Of a stretch of 64,000 nt of DNA, positions 32,638-41,879 are shown piece after piece. Made by a program: the position numbers and the translations under genes. Origin of the DNA: Dyadobacter soli (GTDB taxonomy: Bacteria; Bacteroidota; Bacteroidia; Cytophagales; Spirosomataceae); NCBI RefSeq assembly GCF_900101885.1, contig NZ_FNAN01000005.1:382471-446470 (forward strand), read 5' to 3'. Within the stretch, counting starts at the first letter, position 1. The number at the start of each line of letters is the position of its first letter. The notes beneath the pieces are model-generated. The model had not been told where the DNA came from, made no database searches, and worked only from the letters and a program-made list of their open reading frames with translations.

Positions 32638-33669
32638 GTGAATATCGATAGTCAAACGGATGAGTTCCATCACGTACAAACGGCCCATTGCGAGAACGGG
32701 GTTACCACGGCATTGCTGCGGTACCACGGCCTCGATTTCATGACCGAGCCGCTGGCATTCGGCATGGGTTCGGGCCTGTTTTATATACAAATACCCTTTC
32801 TGACGGTCAATAACGGTCCGGCTATCTCGTTCCGGACAATGCCGGGGGCGATCTTCAAACGCACGTGCAAGTCGCTGGGCGTGGAGGTTACCCGCAAGAA
32901 ATTCTCGAATCCCGTGGCTGCGCAGGCATTTCTGGATCAGAAAGTGAAGGAAGGTGTGCCGGTAGGCTGCCAGGTGGGGGTTTTTCACCTCACTTATTTT
33001 CCCAAAGAATACCGTTTCCATTTCAACGCGCATAACCTCATCGTTTTCGGCGAGGAGGATGGCCGCTATCAGATCAGCGACCCGGTAATGGAAGATGTTA
33101 CCTCGCTTTCCAAAGAAGAACTTTCCCGCGTGCGTTTCGCGCAGGGGCCGCTTGCGCCAAAGGGACATATTTATTATCCCGAGAAAATAAAGCCCATTAC
33201 CGACGACATGATCCGCAAGGGCATTGTGTCGGGCATTCGCCGCAACGTGCGCGATATGCTGAGCATTCCCGGCAATTTTGCGGGCGTGAACGGCATCCGG
33301 CACACTTCCAACCACGTCCGCAAATGGCGGGATAAGCTGGGTTTGCGCAAGGCTAGCCTGTATTTGGGTCAGATCGTGCGGATGCAGGAGGAGATCGGGA
33401 CCGGCGGCGGCGGCTTTCGCTTCCTTTACGGTGCATTCCTGGAAGAAGCGGCGGGCTATTTGCAGGACGACCGCGTTTCCAACATTTCAGAAGACTTCAC
33501 GAAAGCCGGCGATATGTGGCGTGCGAGCGCAATCAAAATGGCCGGCGTGTACAAAGGCCGCCTCACCGAGCAGAAGGATTTTGAAGAGATCGCTGATATG
33601 ATGCTGGACATCCGTATGGTCGAGAAAGAGGCATTTCAAAAGCTTTCCAACCTGAAACTGGGTAAATAA
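32638..33669 (+). CDS. BtrH-like acyltransferase
   Basis: 343 aa, start GTG at 32638. The N-terminal region matches the BtrH N-terminal domain. In butirosin biosynthesis BtrH is the acyltransferase that moves an acyl chain from a carrier protein to an aminoglycoside. A papain/C39-like triad can be proposed from C18 (TAHCENGVT), H132 (FNAHNLIVFG) and D148 (QISDPV). The C-terminal half is helical and lacks a signal. With an ACP and a ketosynthase downstream, it could transfer a polyketide or aryl-polyene acyl group to the resorcinol; that acceptor is inferred. Confidence 0.8.
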   Translation: MNIDSQTDEFHHVQTAHCENGVTTALLRYHGLDFMTEPLAFGMGSGLFYIQIPFLTVNNGPAISFRTMPGAIFKRTCKSLGVEVTRKKFSNPVAAQAFLDQKVKEGVPVGCQVGVFHLTYFPKEYRFHFNAHNLIVFGEEDGRYQISDPVMEDVTSLSKEELSRVRFAQGPLAPKGHIYYPEKIKPITDDMIRKGIVSGIRRNVRDMLSIPGNFAGVNGIRHTSNHVRKWRDKLGLRKASLYLGQIVRMQEEIGTGGGGFRFLYGAFLEEAAGYLQDDRVSNISEDFTKAGDMWRASAIKMAGVYKGRLTEQKDFEEIADMMLDIRMVEKEAFQKLSNLKLGK

Positions 33670-34431
33670 GTGCGGATGGATAGGACGGGTCAGGTGTGCA
33701 TTGAGATCAGGGGCGTGTATAAGCGTTACAAATCCGCCCAGGAAGACAGCCTTTCCGACGTGTCGCTGGATATTTTGCAGGGCGATGTTTTTGGCCTGCT
33801 CGGCCCTAACGGCGCCGGTAAAACCACTTTAATCTCCATTCTCTGCGGCATTATCCCTGTTTCTTCCGGCGATGTAAGGTTTTTTAACAATGGTAAGGCC
33901 TATTCCAATGCCGAGCGAAAGAGCCGGATCGGCTTTGTGCCGCAGGAATATGCATTTTACCAGGAGTTGACCCCGCGCCAGAACCTCGATTATTTCGGGG
34001 CAATGTATAACCTGTCCAAAAGCAAACTGGAAGAGCGCCGCGAGCATCTGCTGGAAGTATTAGGGCTCGAAAAGGCGGCCGACAAGAAGGTTGGGACGTT
34101 TTCGGGCGGGATGAAACGGCGCGTAAACCTGGCGATCGGCATTATCCATGAGCCTGAAATACTGTTTTTGGATGAGCCTACGGTAGGCGTGGACGTGCAG
34201 AGCCGCAATGCGATCATCCGCTATTTGCAGCAGATCAATCAATCGGGCACAACCATTATCTATACTTCGCACCATATGTCGGAGGCGGAGGAGTTTTGCA
34301 AAAATATCGCGCTGATTGACCATGGTAGGGTTATTGCAGCAGGAGGATTGGAGCATTTGAAAACCGCGCACGCGGTACCCAACCTGCAAACATTGTTCAT
34401 CAACCTGACCGGCGAAGCGTACCGCGATTAA
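33670..34431 (+). CDS. ABC transporter ATP-binding protein
   Basis: 253 aa ATPase of the CcmA/DrrA type that powers ABC-2 exporters. Walker A is GPNGAGKTT, the signature FSGGMKRRVN and Walker B ILFLDEPTVGVD, with the H-loop in YTSHHMSEAEEF. It may start at GTG 33670, immediately after the previous stop, or at ATG 33676, two codons later. Four bases separate it from its permease gene. In flexirubin-like loci such a pair is expected to move a pigment part or lipid precursor across the inner membrane; the substrate is not shown. Confidence 0.9.
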   Translation: MRMDRTGQVCIEIRGVYKRYKSAQEDSLSDVSLDILQGDVFGLLGPNGAGKTTLISILCGIIPVSSGDVRFFNNGKAYSNAERKSRIGFVPQEYAFYQELTPRQNLDYFGAMYNLSKSKLEERREHLLEVLGLEKAADKKVGTFSGGMKRRVNLAIGIIHEPEILFLDEPTVGVDVQSRNAIIRYLQQINQSGTTIIYTSHHMSEAEEFCKNIALIDHGRVIAAGGLEHLKTAHAVPNLQTLFINLTGEAYRD

Positions 34432-34435
34432 CCCT

Positions 34436-35713
34436 ATGTTTAAATTATTCTCATCATTACGCAAAGAACTGCTGCTGCTTATCAATGATAAAGTAGGGCT
34501 GGCTTTGATGTTCCTGATGCCGTTGCTGCTGGTTTTTATCATTACCATAATCCAGGACAGCGCTTATAAAATGGTGAATGAGAATCAGATACCTCTTCTG
34601 GTGGTCAATCAGGACAAAGGTAAGGAAGGTGAAAAGCTGGTGGGATTGCTGCAAAAGTCGGGGCTTTTTAAGATTGACTCTCAGAACAGCATTGCACAGG
34701 AATCGTTGAAATCGGAGTTGCTTTCACGGGGTAAAATGATTGCATTGTACATTCCTGCGACGTTTTCGGCGGGGCTTGAAAGCAATGCGGAAGATGTGAG
34801 CGGCATTCTGATGGACGACCTTGGTTTAGAGCACGATACGACCGCCCGCGAGCAAATTTCAATGCCGAAACTTTCCTTTTACAACGATCCGGTTTTGCAG
34901 GAAAATTACAGCTACTCGGTCATGAGCGTGATCCAGTCGTACATGAGCGTAATCGAAAATTCGCTGATGATCGACCGGATGTATGCCAATATGGACATTG
35001 CCGAACGTTCCGCGAAGCTGAAAGACAGGATGATCTCCAACCGCGTAGGCATCGACCAGATCGTTGCGAGCAACAACAATTCCACCGCCATCCCCAATTC
35101 CACCCAGCATAATGTGCCCGCCTGGACGATTTTTGCCATGTTTTTCATGGTCGTGTCGCTTGGTAGCAACATTGTGAAAGAGCGGGTGAATGGCAGTTTT
35201 TTAAGATTGAAAACCATGCCTACCACATTTATGGTCGTGATGTTCAGTAAAATGGCGATTTACGTGGTCGTAGCCGCATTGCAAGTAGCGCTTACCTTCT
35301 CCATGGGCGTCTGGATTTTACCCAAACTCGGCCTGCCTAAACTGAGTGTCCCCGACAACATCATCGCTACCATTGCCGTGATTTTCATTAGCAGTATGGC
35401 GGCGGTGAGTTATGCTTTAATGATCGGCGCATTTGCCAAAACCGAGCAGCAGGCGAATGGTTTCGGGGCAATATCCATTATCATTTTCGGCGCGATAGGC
35501 GGCATTCTGGTACCGACGTTCGTAATGCCCGGGTTCATGCAGTTTTTTAGCAACTTTTCGCCGCTGCACTGGTGCCTCGAAGGTTTTTACGTGCTATTTC
35601 TCAAAGGCGGCAGCTGGCAGGATTTGCGGGCGGTGTTCGCATTTCTGGGCATTTTCATCGTGTTTTGCCAATTGGGCACATATTTTAAGCTACGGTTGGA
35701 AAGAATTATTTAA
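34436..35713 (+). CDS. ABC-2 type transporter permease
   Basis: 425 aa integral membrane protein with one helix near the N-terminus (LALMFLMPLLLVFIITI), a large extracytoplasmic loop (about 40-220) and a cluster of about five helices from residue ~225 to the end. It contains the conserved region GGILVPTFVMPGFMQFFSNFSPLHWCLEGFY of ABC-2 family exporters. The pair with the preceding ATPase is typical of drug or polyketide exporters. 47 bases separate it from the acyl carrier protein gene. Confidence 0.88.
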   Translation: MFKLFSSLRKELLLLINDKVGLALMFLMPLLLVFIITIIQDSAYKMVNENQIPLLVVNQDKGKEGEKLVGLLQKSGLFKIDSQNSIAQESLKSELLSRGKMIALYIPATFSAGLESNAEDVSGILMDDLGLEHDTTAREQISMPKLSFYNDPVLQENYSYSVMSVIQSYMSVIENSLMIDRMYANMDIAERSAKLKDRMISNRVGIDQIVASNNNSTAIPNSTQHNVPAWTIFAMFFMVVSLGSNIVKERVNGSFLRLKTMPTTFMVVMFSKMAIYVVVAALQVALTFSMGVWILPKLGLPKLSVPDNIIATIAVIFISSMAAVSYALMIGAFAKTEQQANGFGAISIIIFGAIGGILVPTFVMPGFMQFFSNFSPLHWCLEGFYVLFLKGGSWQDLRAVFAFLGIFIVFCQLGTYFKLRLERII

Positions 35714-35760
35714 GTTTGAAGTTGCACCCGACTCACTTTTAAAGCGATTAACAAATCAAT

Positions 35761-36027
35761 ATGGACATAGAGAGCTTGAAGCCCATCCTGAAAGGGCAAA
35801 TTGTACAATACCTGAACTTGCTGGACATTAACCCTGCCGACATTAAGGACGACGAACCGCTTTTCGGCGGCGACCTGGGCCTCGATTCGATCGACTCGCT
35901 CGAACTCGTGGTGCTGCTCGAAAGGGAGTACGGTATTAAAATCAATAACCCGGCCGAGGGGCGCAAGATCCTCGTCGATGTAAACCACATGGCGGAATAC
36001 ATTCTCGCCAATACAAAAGCTGCTTAA
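35761..36027 (+). CDS. Acyl carrier protein
   Basis: 88 aa carrier protein. The phosphopantetheine attachment site is S43 in GLDSIDSLEL, embedded in an acidic helix II, as in type II polyketide and fatty-acid ACPs. Distinct from housekeeping AcpP by its position directly before a ketosynthase and by the start MDIESLKPILKG. It should be activated by the phosphopantetheinyl transferase at 22702-23328. It probably carries the growing polyene or an acyl group for the BtrH-like transferase. Confidence 0.9.
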   Translation: MDIESLKPILKGQIVQYLNLLDINPADIKDDEPLFGGDLGLDSIDSLELVVLLEREYGIKINNPAEGRKILVDVNHMAEYILANTKAA

Positions 36028-36033
36028 TTTTCG

Positions 36034-37227
36034 ATGGGAAGGGTGTTGGTGACGGGTATGGGCATGATTTCGGCCATTGGTAACAATGTGGCCGAGAATC
36101 ATCAGAGCTTACGAAGCGGGCGGTCGGGGATCGGCAGAGTTTCATTCTTTGAATCGCTGTACGCCTCGCAATTGCCATTCGGCGAAGTGAAGCTGAGCAA
36201 CGACGCGTTGAAGAAATTACAGCAACTCGAATCTGCCGCCGGTTACACGCGCACCTGCCTGCTTGCCGACAAAGCATTCACCGAAGCCATTGCCGACGCC
36301 GCATTGACGCCCGGCCAGCTTTCCTCGCTCGATACCGCGCTCATTTCTGCCAGCACCGTCGGCGGCATGTGCCTCACCGACCAGCTCTACGAAGATGCCA
36401 ACCACAAATCCGAAGGTTCGGAATACCTCGAATCCTACGGCTGCTCGGCGCACACTTTGAAGCTGGTCAAACGCTACCGTATCAAGGGCTTTACGGATAC
36501 GATTAATACGGCCTGCTCGTCGTCCGCGAATGCCATTATGCTCGGCGCGCGGCTGATCCGCTCGGGACGTTTAAAAAGGGCGATTGTAGGAGGTGTGGAT
36601 AGCCTGGCCAAATACACCGTCAACGGTTTTAATGCATTAAAAATCCTTTCCGAATCCCCCTGCAAGCCTTTTGACATTAACCGCGACGGCCTGAACCTTG
36701 GCGAAGGCGCGGGTTACCTGGTACTGGAAGCGGAAGAGCTGGCGGTCGGGAAAAAGGTATATGCGGAAATTGCCGGTTTCGGCAATGCGAACGATGCGCA
36801 CCATCCCTCGGCCATGTCCGACGAGGCTACGGGCGCGATCCGCTGCATGCGCGAGGCGATCCGTTCGGCGGGCATCGAAACAGGCCAGATAGGTTACGTG
36901 AATGCACACGGTACCGGCACGCAGAATAACGATCAGGTCGAGTTTTTCGGAATGGGGGAGTTGTTCGGTAAGATGCCTCCTTATAGTTCTACCAAATCAT
37001 TCACAGGGCATACTTTGGGCGCTGCGGGCGCTGTGGAGGCTATTTTCAGCATTTTGGGCATTGTGCATTCGGAGTTGTTTCCAAGTCTGAATATCCATGA
37101 GCCCATTAACGGTGATAACGCGCCGGTTTCCCAATGGCAGGACGGTTATCCTTTAAATTATGTGCTTTCCAACTCCTTCGGGTTTGGAGGGAATTGTACT
37201 TCGCTGGTTTTTGCGGGTGTAAATTAA
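36034..37227 (+). CDS. Beta-ketoacyl-ACP synthase (FabF-like, pigment type)
   Basis: 397 aa type II ketosynthase with an intact triad: C161 in [13 protein letters not shown], His in [12 protein letters not shown] and His in [12 protein letters not shown]. It is 6 bases after the ACP gene, so the two form a minimal elongation unit. In aryl-polyene and flexirubin pathways related ketosynthases extend the chain. No ketoreductase or dehydratase gene accompanies it here. Its stop codon overlaps that of the convergent methylmalonyl-CoA mutase gene by three bases, and the gene run ends abruptly. Confidence 0.88.
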   Translation: MGRVLVTGMGMISAIGNNVAENHQSLRSGRSGIGRVSFFESLYASQLPFGEVKLSNDALKKLQQLESAAGYTRTCLLADKAFTEAIADAALTPGQLSSLDTALISASTVGGMCLTDQLYEDANHKSEGSEYLESYGCSAHTLKLVKRYRIKGFTDTINTACSSSANAIMLGARLIRSGRLKRAIVGGVDSLAKYTVNGFNALKILSESPCKPFDINRDGLNLGEGAGYLVLEAEELAVGKKVYAEIAGFGNANDAHHPSAMSDEATGAIRCMREAIRSAGIETGQIGYVNAHGTGTQNNDQVEFFGMGELFGKMPPYSSTKSFTGHTLGAAGAVEAIFSILGIVHSELFPSLNIHEPINGDNAPVSQWQDGYPLNYVLSNSFGFGGNCTSLVFAGVN

Positions 37228-40151
37228 TTTTCCTGCATTAATTTGGTCAGTATCTCCTGTGCGGCCACCGAAATGACGGTTCCGGGGCCGAAAATGCCTT
37301 TTACCCCTGCATCGTACAAAAACTGATAGTCCTGCGCCGGTATCACGCCGCCAGCGATAACCATAATATCGCCTCGTCCCAATTTATTCAACTCACCAAT
37401 CAGCTCCGGAACCAGGGTTTTGTGCCCCGCGGCAAGGCTTGATGCGCCGATGATATGCACGTCGTTTTCAATGGCTTGCATGGCTACTTCCTGCGGTGTC
37501 TGGAACAGTGGCGCAATGTCCACGTCGAAACCGAGATCGGCGAAACTGGTGGCGATCACTTTTGCTCCCCGGTCGTGGCCGTCCTGGCCCATTTTTGCGA
37601 CCATCATGCGCGGCCGGCGGCCTTCCTGGCGGGCAAATTCATCGGACATTTCGCGTGCGCGCCGGAAATTTTCATCATCCGAAACTTCCGCCCGGTAAAC
37701 TCCTGAAACCGACCGAATGGTAGACTGGTACCTGCCAAAATTCTTTTCCATAGCCTCTGAAATTTCACCTAATGTAGCGCTTTTGCGTGCCGCATCCACG
37801 GCCAATGCGAGCAGATTGGAATGCATATCCTTTCCACCTGCGTCCTTGCACGCACCTGTAAGACGGTTGAGCGCGTCGCGTGCCTCCCGCTCATTCCTGT
37901 TTTTGCGAATACCTGCAAGTTGTGCGATCTGCGCGCGCCTTACCGCGTCATTATCAATTTGTAGTATCTCAAAAGACTGCTTCTCGTCGGTTTTGTACCG
38001 GTTTACACCCACTATCACTTCCTTTCCCGCATCGATCCGTGCCTGTTTGCGGGCAGCGGCCTCTTCGATGCGCATTTTGGGGAGCCCGGTTTCAATGGCT
38101 TTCGTCATACCGCCCAATGCTTCCACTTCTTCGATGAGTTGCCAGGCTTTTTCGGCGAGTTGCATCGTGAGGTATTCGACGTAATAGGAACCACCCCACG
38201 GGTCGACGGCCTTGCAGAGGTCGGTTTCTTGCTGGATAAAAAGCTGGGTATTCCGTGCAATGCGCGCTGAAAAGTCGGTGGGTAATGCAATGGCCTCATC
38301 GAACGAATTGGTGTGCAGCGATTGCGTGTGCCCCATCACGGCGGCCATGGCTTCGATAGTGGTGCGGGTAATGTTGTTGAATGGCTCCTGCTCGGTGAGG
38401 CTGTACCCGCTCGTCTGGCAATGCGTGCGGAGCATCAGCGATTTTTCATTCTGTGGATTGAACTGCTTCACGATTTTAGCCCAAAGCATCCGTCCGGCCC
38501 GCATTTTGGCGATTTCCATGAAATGGTTCATGCCAATTCCCCAGAAAAACGATAGCCTGGGCGCGAAATCGTCGATGGCAATGCCTGCATTAATGCCCGT
38601 ACGGATGTATTCGAGCCCGTCCGCGAGCGTGTAGGCGAGCTCGATGTGCGCGGGAGCCCCCGCCTCATGCATATGATAGCCGCTGATACTGATCGAGTTA
38701 AAGCGGGGCATATGCTGCGAGGCATAGGCAAAAATATCGCCTACAATGCGCATGGACGGTGCTGGCGGATAAATGTAGGTGTTGCGCACCATAAACTCTT
38801 TCAGAATGTCGTTCTGGATCGTCCCGGTAAGTTGGTCCGGCTGCACGCCTTGTTCTTCCGCAGCGACGATAAAAAAGGCCATTACGGGTATGACCGCGCC
38901 ATTCATCGTCATCGACACCGACATCTGATCCAGCGGGATCTGATCGAACAGCGTCATCATATCCTCCACGGAGTCGATCGCCACGCCTGCCTTGCCGACG
39001 TCGCCGGTTACGCGAGGGTGGTCGGAGTCGTAGCCGCGGTGCGTGGCGAGGTCGAATGCGACAGATAATCCTTTCTGCCCCGCTGCGAGGTTCCGGCGGT
39101 AGAATGCGTTGGATTCGGCGGCTGTCGAGAAGCCCGCGTATTGCCGGATCGTCCAAGGGCGTTCGAGGTACATGCTCGCGTACGGGCCGCGTAGGAAGGG
39201 GGGAGCGCCCGCGCCGAATGCGAGGTGTTCGGCATTGGCCAGGTCCTCGGCGGTGAAGCCGTTTTTGAGTTCAATGCCTTCTGCTGTCGAAAATGGCTTT
39301 TGCGGAATGTTGTGACGGCTTTCCTTCAACGGTTTATCCGCCACATTTCCGAAAGCGGCGCCATCCGCGGTTTTCAAAAAGCCTTCCCACGCGGCATTTG
39401 ACAGCCGCAATGTCATATCTTCCAATGCAAATGAACCTGCGGCGGGATCGGCAACTTTTCCGAAATGGCTTTCGTGTTCGAGGATGTAGGAAACGTGTGT
39501 GGCGAGCCGCTGTGCTAATGCATTGTCTGAGTTATCGAACGGCAGCACTGTCAGCGCGTCGCAGCCGCCGATAACCGCGCTCATGGCCTGCGCGGTGGCT
39601 CGCACGAGATTGGTATAGTCGGTTTGGTTTGTCTCGTAAGAAATCAGCGTTTTTGCATGGATTAAAGGACTTCCAGCTTCGCCGGACGTACCGAACGCGA
39701 GCGCCATCTTCCGCAAAAGGTGCCGTAATGCCCGCAGCTTCGCGATTTCGGTCAGGTAGTGCGAGGTCACCGGGACCAGGATAGTGGCTTGTTCCAACAT
39801 TTGCTGAAACGGCGGGCCGTCATTGGAATACCCCTTGGAAAAATAAACCTGGGCGGACAGCAGCTGCGCTACCGGATTATCACCCTGCAATTCGATCGTG
39901 AATGCATGTGATGCTGCCGCAAGTCCCTCATTCGCATTCAGCCAGCCAGGTGTTTGCTTTTGTGCCTGCTGAATTTCTTGGACCAATTCCCAATCGATCT
40001 CATCAGCGGTGACATACGATTTGAAATGCAACCCCGGCGCCGGTTCCCATCCGTTCAGTAGCTCATCGCGGCCTTTTACTTCTCTGGCGGCGAGTTTTTC
40101 CCAGGCATTTTTGTCGGTTGCAGAAAATTCCGAAAACAGTTTCGATGCCAT
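37224..40151 (-). CDS. Methylmalonyl-CoA mutase, small-like domain fused to large subunit
   Basis: 975 aa B12-dependent mutase interconverting methylmalonyl-CoA and succinyl-CoA. Residues ~285-975 equal a complete large subunit: TIM barrel with [18 protein letters not shown] and [13 protein letters not shown], then the cobalamin domain with the DxHxxG motif at D857-H859-G862. Residues 1-270 resemble the small subunit ([40 protein letters not shown]) but are about 150 residues shorter than usual. The family normally has separate mutA and mutB genes or a single long alpha chain. The open reading frame is continuous. No meaB or epimerase gene is adjacent. Confidence 0.9.
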   Translation of the reverse strand: MASKLFSEFSATDKNAWEKLAAREVKGRDELLNGWEPAPGLHFKSYVTADEIDWELVQEIQQAQKQTPGWLNANEGLAAASHAFTIELQGDNPVAQLLSAQVYFSKGYSNDGPPFQQMLEQATILVPVTSHYLTEIAKLRALRHLLRKMALAFGTSGEAGSPLIHAKTLISYETNQTDYTNLVRATAQAMSAVIGGCDALTVLPFDNSDNALAQRLATHVSYILEHESHFGKVADPAAGSFALEDMTLRLSNAAWEGFLKTADGAAFGNVADKPLKESRHNIPQKPFSTAEGIELKNGFTAEDLANAEHLAFGAGAPPFLRGPYASMYLERPWTIRQYAGFSTAAESNAFYRRNLAAGQKGLSVAFDLATHRGYDSDHPRVTGDVGKAGVAIDSVEDMMTLFDQIPLDQMSVSMTMNGAVIPVMAFFIVAAEEQGVQPDQLTGTIQNDILKEFMVRNTYIYPPAPSMRIVGDIFAYASQHMPRFNSISISGYHMHEAGAPAHIELAYTLADGLEYIRTGINAGIAIDDFAPRLSFFWGIGMNHFMEIAKMRAGRMLWAKIVKQFNPQNEKSLMLRTHCQTSGYSLTEQEPFNNITRTTIEAMAAVMGHTQSLHTNSFDEAIALPTDFSARIARNTQLFIQQETDLCKAVDPWGGSYYVEYLTMQLAEKAWQLIEEVEALGGMTKAIETGLPKMRIEEAAARKQARIDAGKEVIVGVNRYKTDEKQSFEILQIDNDAVRRAQIAQLAGIRKNRNEREARDALNRLTGACKDAGGKDMHSNLLALAVDAARKSATLGEISEAMEKNFGRYQSTIRSVSGVYRAEVSDDENFRRAREMSDEFARQEGRRPRMMVAKMGQDGHDRGAKVIATSFADLGFDVDIAPLFQTPQEVAMQAIENDVHIIGASSLAAGHKTLVPELIGELNKLGRGDIMVIAGGVIPAQDYQFLYDAGVKGIFGPGTVISVAAQEILTKLMQEN

Positions 40152-40195
40152 GGGTCGGTCATTTTATGGGTAAATGTGGGATGTGTGCCGTTAGC

Positions 40196-40203
40196 AAAAC
40201 TAC
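40196..40203 (-). promoter_or_regulatory. Bacteroidota -7 box TAGTTTTG (minus strand)
   Basis: Exact TAnnTTTG match read on the minus strand, 45 bases upstream of the methylmalonyl-CoA mutase start. No matching -33 box at standard spacing. Confidence 0.5.
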
Positions 40204-40360
40204 AAATTTTGGGATGCAAAAAAGGGTATTTTGATATCAAAACCGCTTCTGTAACCTTCTGGACACGATTGCAACCGCAATTTTATTTTTGGGTTTGCAG
40301 ATACTCTTTCCGACGATTAAATTGAATGTTCGTTTCATCTGGAGAGATCAGGTATTTTTA

Positions 40361-40368
40361 TATCTTTG
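40361..40368 (+). promoter_or_regulatory. Bacteroidota -7 box TATCTTTG of dnaA
   Basis: Exact TAnnTTTG match. It lies downstream of the first in-frame ATG (40326), so transcripts from it must use a later start codon; TTG 40398 or 40413 are available. Confidence 0.65.
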
Positions 40369-40412
40369 CCGTCCTTTTGAATTATGATACTCAGAGTTTG
40401 GTAAATTATACA

Positions 40413-41840
40413 TTGGAAAGAATCAGCACAAATAGAGAGGTAGACCAGGTTTGGGATGCTTGCCTGCGGATTATTCAGCAGCACATTCCAGAGCAGAGTT
40501 TTAAGACGTGGTTTGAACCCATTCGTCCCTTAAAACTCTATGGTAAAGTACTTACCGTGCAGGTTCCCAGCCAGTTTTTCTACGAATGGCTGGAAGATAA
40601 CTATGTCAATCTGCTGAGAAAGGCGCTGGACTATGCGATCGGCCGTGACGGATTATTGGAATATTCCATTATTGTCGACACCGGTAACGAGAAGCACCAG
40701 CCGCTGACGATGAACGTCTCAACTCAGAAATCTCCAAATTATTCCCGACCGGATAATTTCGCGACCGACCCCAGAATGGGCACCGCGGTGAAGGAGAAAG
40801 ACCAGGATTCGCTGACGCTCGATACGTATCTGAACCCCAATTATTCATTCGATAATTTCATCGAAGGCGACTGTAACAGGCTGGCCCGCTCGGCCGGTTT
40901 TGCGGTAGCGCAACGTCCGGGGCTTACGTCGTTCAACCCGCTGATGATGTACGGCGGGGTAGGGCTGGGTAAGACGCACCTCGTGCAGGCCATCGGCAAT
41001 TACATTACCAACCACTACGAGAACAAGCTGGTACTATACGTTTCTTCTGAGAAATTTACCAACCAGTTCATTAATTCGATCCGTAACAACACACTGCAGG
41101 ACTTCACGGATTTTTACATGAAAGTGGATGTGCTGGCGATCGACGACGTGCAGTTTTTGTCGGGTAAGGAAAAAACGCAGGACACATTCTTCCATATTTT
41201 CAACCACCTGCACCAGCTGGGCAAGCAGATCATCATGACGAGCGACCGCCCGCCGCGTGAGCTGCAAGGCTTGCAGGATCGTTTGCTATCCCGCTTCAAA
41301 TGGGGCCTTACCGCCGATTTGCAGGCGCCGGATTTCGAAACGCGTATCGCCATTATCCAGAAAAAGATCCAGTCGGAAGGCATTTCGATCGATTATGATG
41401 TGATCGAATACATTGCGCACAGCGTGAACTCCAACGTGAGGGAGCTGGAAGGCGTGATCGTGTCGCTGATGGCGCAGGCTTCGCTTACCCGCCGCAATAT
41501 CGACGTGGAACTGGCGAAAAATACCCTCCGCAACATCGTAATGAACGAGGATAAGGAGGTTACGATCGACACCATTCAGGAAATCATCGCCGATTACTTC
41601 CAGGTTTCGATTGCCGATCTCAAAAGTAAAAGCCGTAAAAAAGAAGTCGTGTACCCGCGCCAGCTCGCGATGTACCTGGCTAAGGAATACACAGATTTGC
41701 CGCTTAAATCCATCGGCTACCATTTCGGCGGCCGCGACCACAGTACCGTAATCCACTCGATTCAAAGCATTAACCTGCTCATGGACGAAACTCCGGACGT
41801 GGAAGAAACTTTGCAGAAGCTTCGCAGTTACTTTAAATAG
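40413..41840 (+). CDS. dnaA: DnaA, chromosomal replication initiator
   Basis: Initiator ATPase that opens the replication origin. Domain I starts at VWDACLRIIQQHI and includes SFKTWFEPI. Domain III has Walker A GGVGLGKTH, Walker B LAIDDVQFLSGKE and the sensor region TSDRPPREL. Domain IV carries the DNA-binding signature GGRDHSTVIHS. The first in-frame ATG (40326) lies upstream of the promoter box, so I propose TTG 40413 (475 aa), with TTG 40398 as the alternative. Upstream and downstream gaps show no cluster of TTATCCACA-type boxes, so oriC is not evident here. Confidence 0.93.
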   Translation: MERISTNREVDQVWDACLRIIQQHIPEQSFKTWFEPIRPLKLYGKVLTVQVPSQFFYEWLEDNYVNLLRKALDYAIGRDGLLEYSIIVDTGNEKHQPLTMNVSTQKSPNYSRPDNFATDPRMGTAVKEKDQDSLTLDTYLNPNYSFDNFIEGDCNRLARSAGFAVAQRPGLTSFNPLMMYGGVGLGKTHLVQAIGNYITNHYENKLVLYVSSEKFTNQFINSIRNNTLQDFTDFYMKVDVLAIDDVQFLSGKEKTQDTFFHIFNHLHQLGKQIIMTSDRPPRELQGLQDRLLSRFKWGLTADLQAPDFETRIAIIQKKIQSEGISIDYDVIEYIAHSVNSNVRELEGVIVSLMAQASLTRRNIDVELAKNTLRNIVMNEDKEVTIDTIQEIIADYFQVSIADLKSKSRKKEVVYPRQLAMYLAKEYTDLPLKSIGYHFGGRDHSTVIHSIQSINLLMDETPDVEETLQKLRSYFK

Positions 41841-41855
41841 GTTTTGACGTATCAA

Positions 41856-41877
41856 TGTTCAGGGCAAATCCTGAACA
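41856..41877 (+). repeat. 8-bp hairpin between dnaA and the FemAB-like gene
   Basis: TGTTCAGG (41856-41863) and CCTGAACA (41870-41877) are exact reverse complements around a 6-base loop GCAAAT. It ends two bases before the next ATG (41880) and would cover the ribosome landing site. No T-run follows. Confidence 0.65.
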
Positions 41878-41879
41878 CC

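Noticed and set aside
40152..40412. Replication origin next to dnaA
   Set aside because: No cluster of TTATCCACA-like boxes and no AT-rich unwinding region could be seen.
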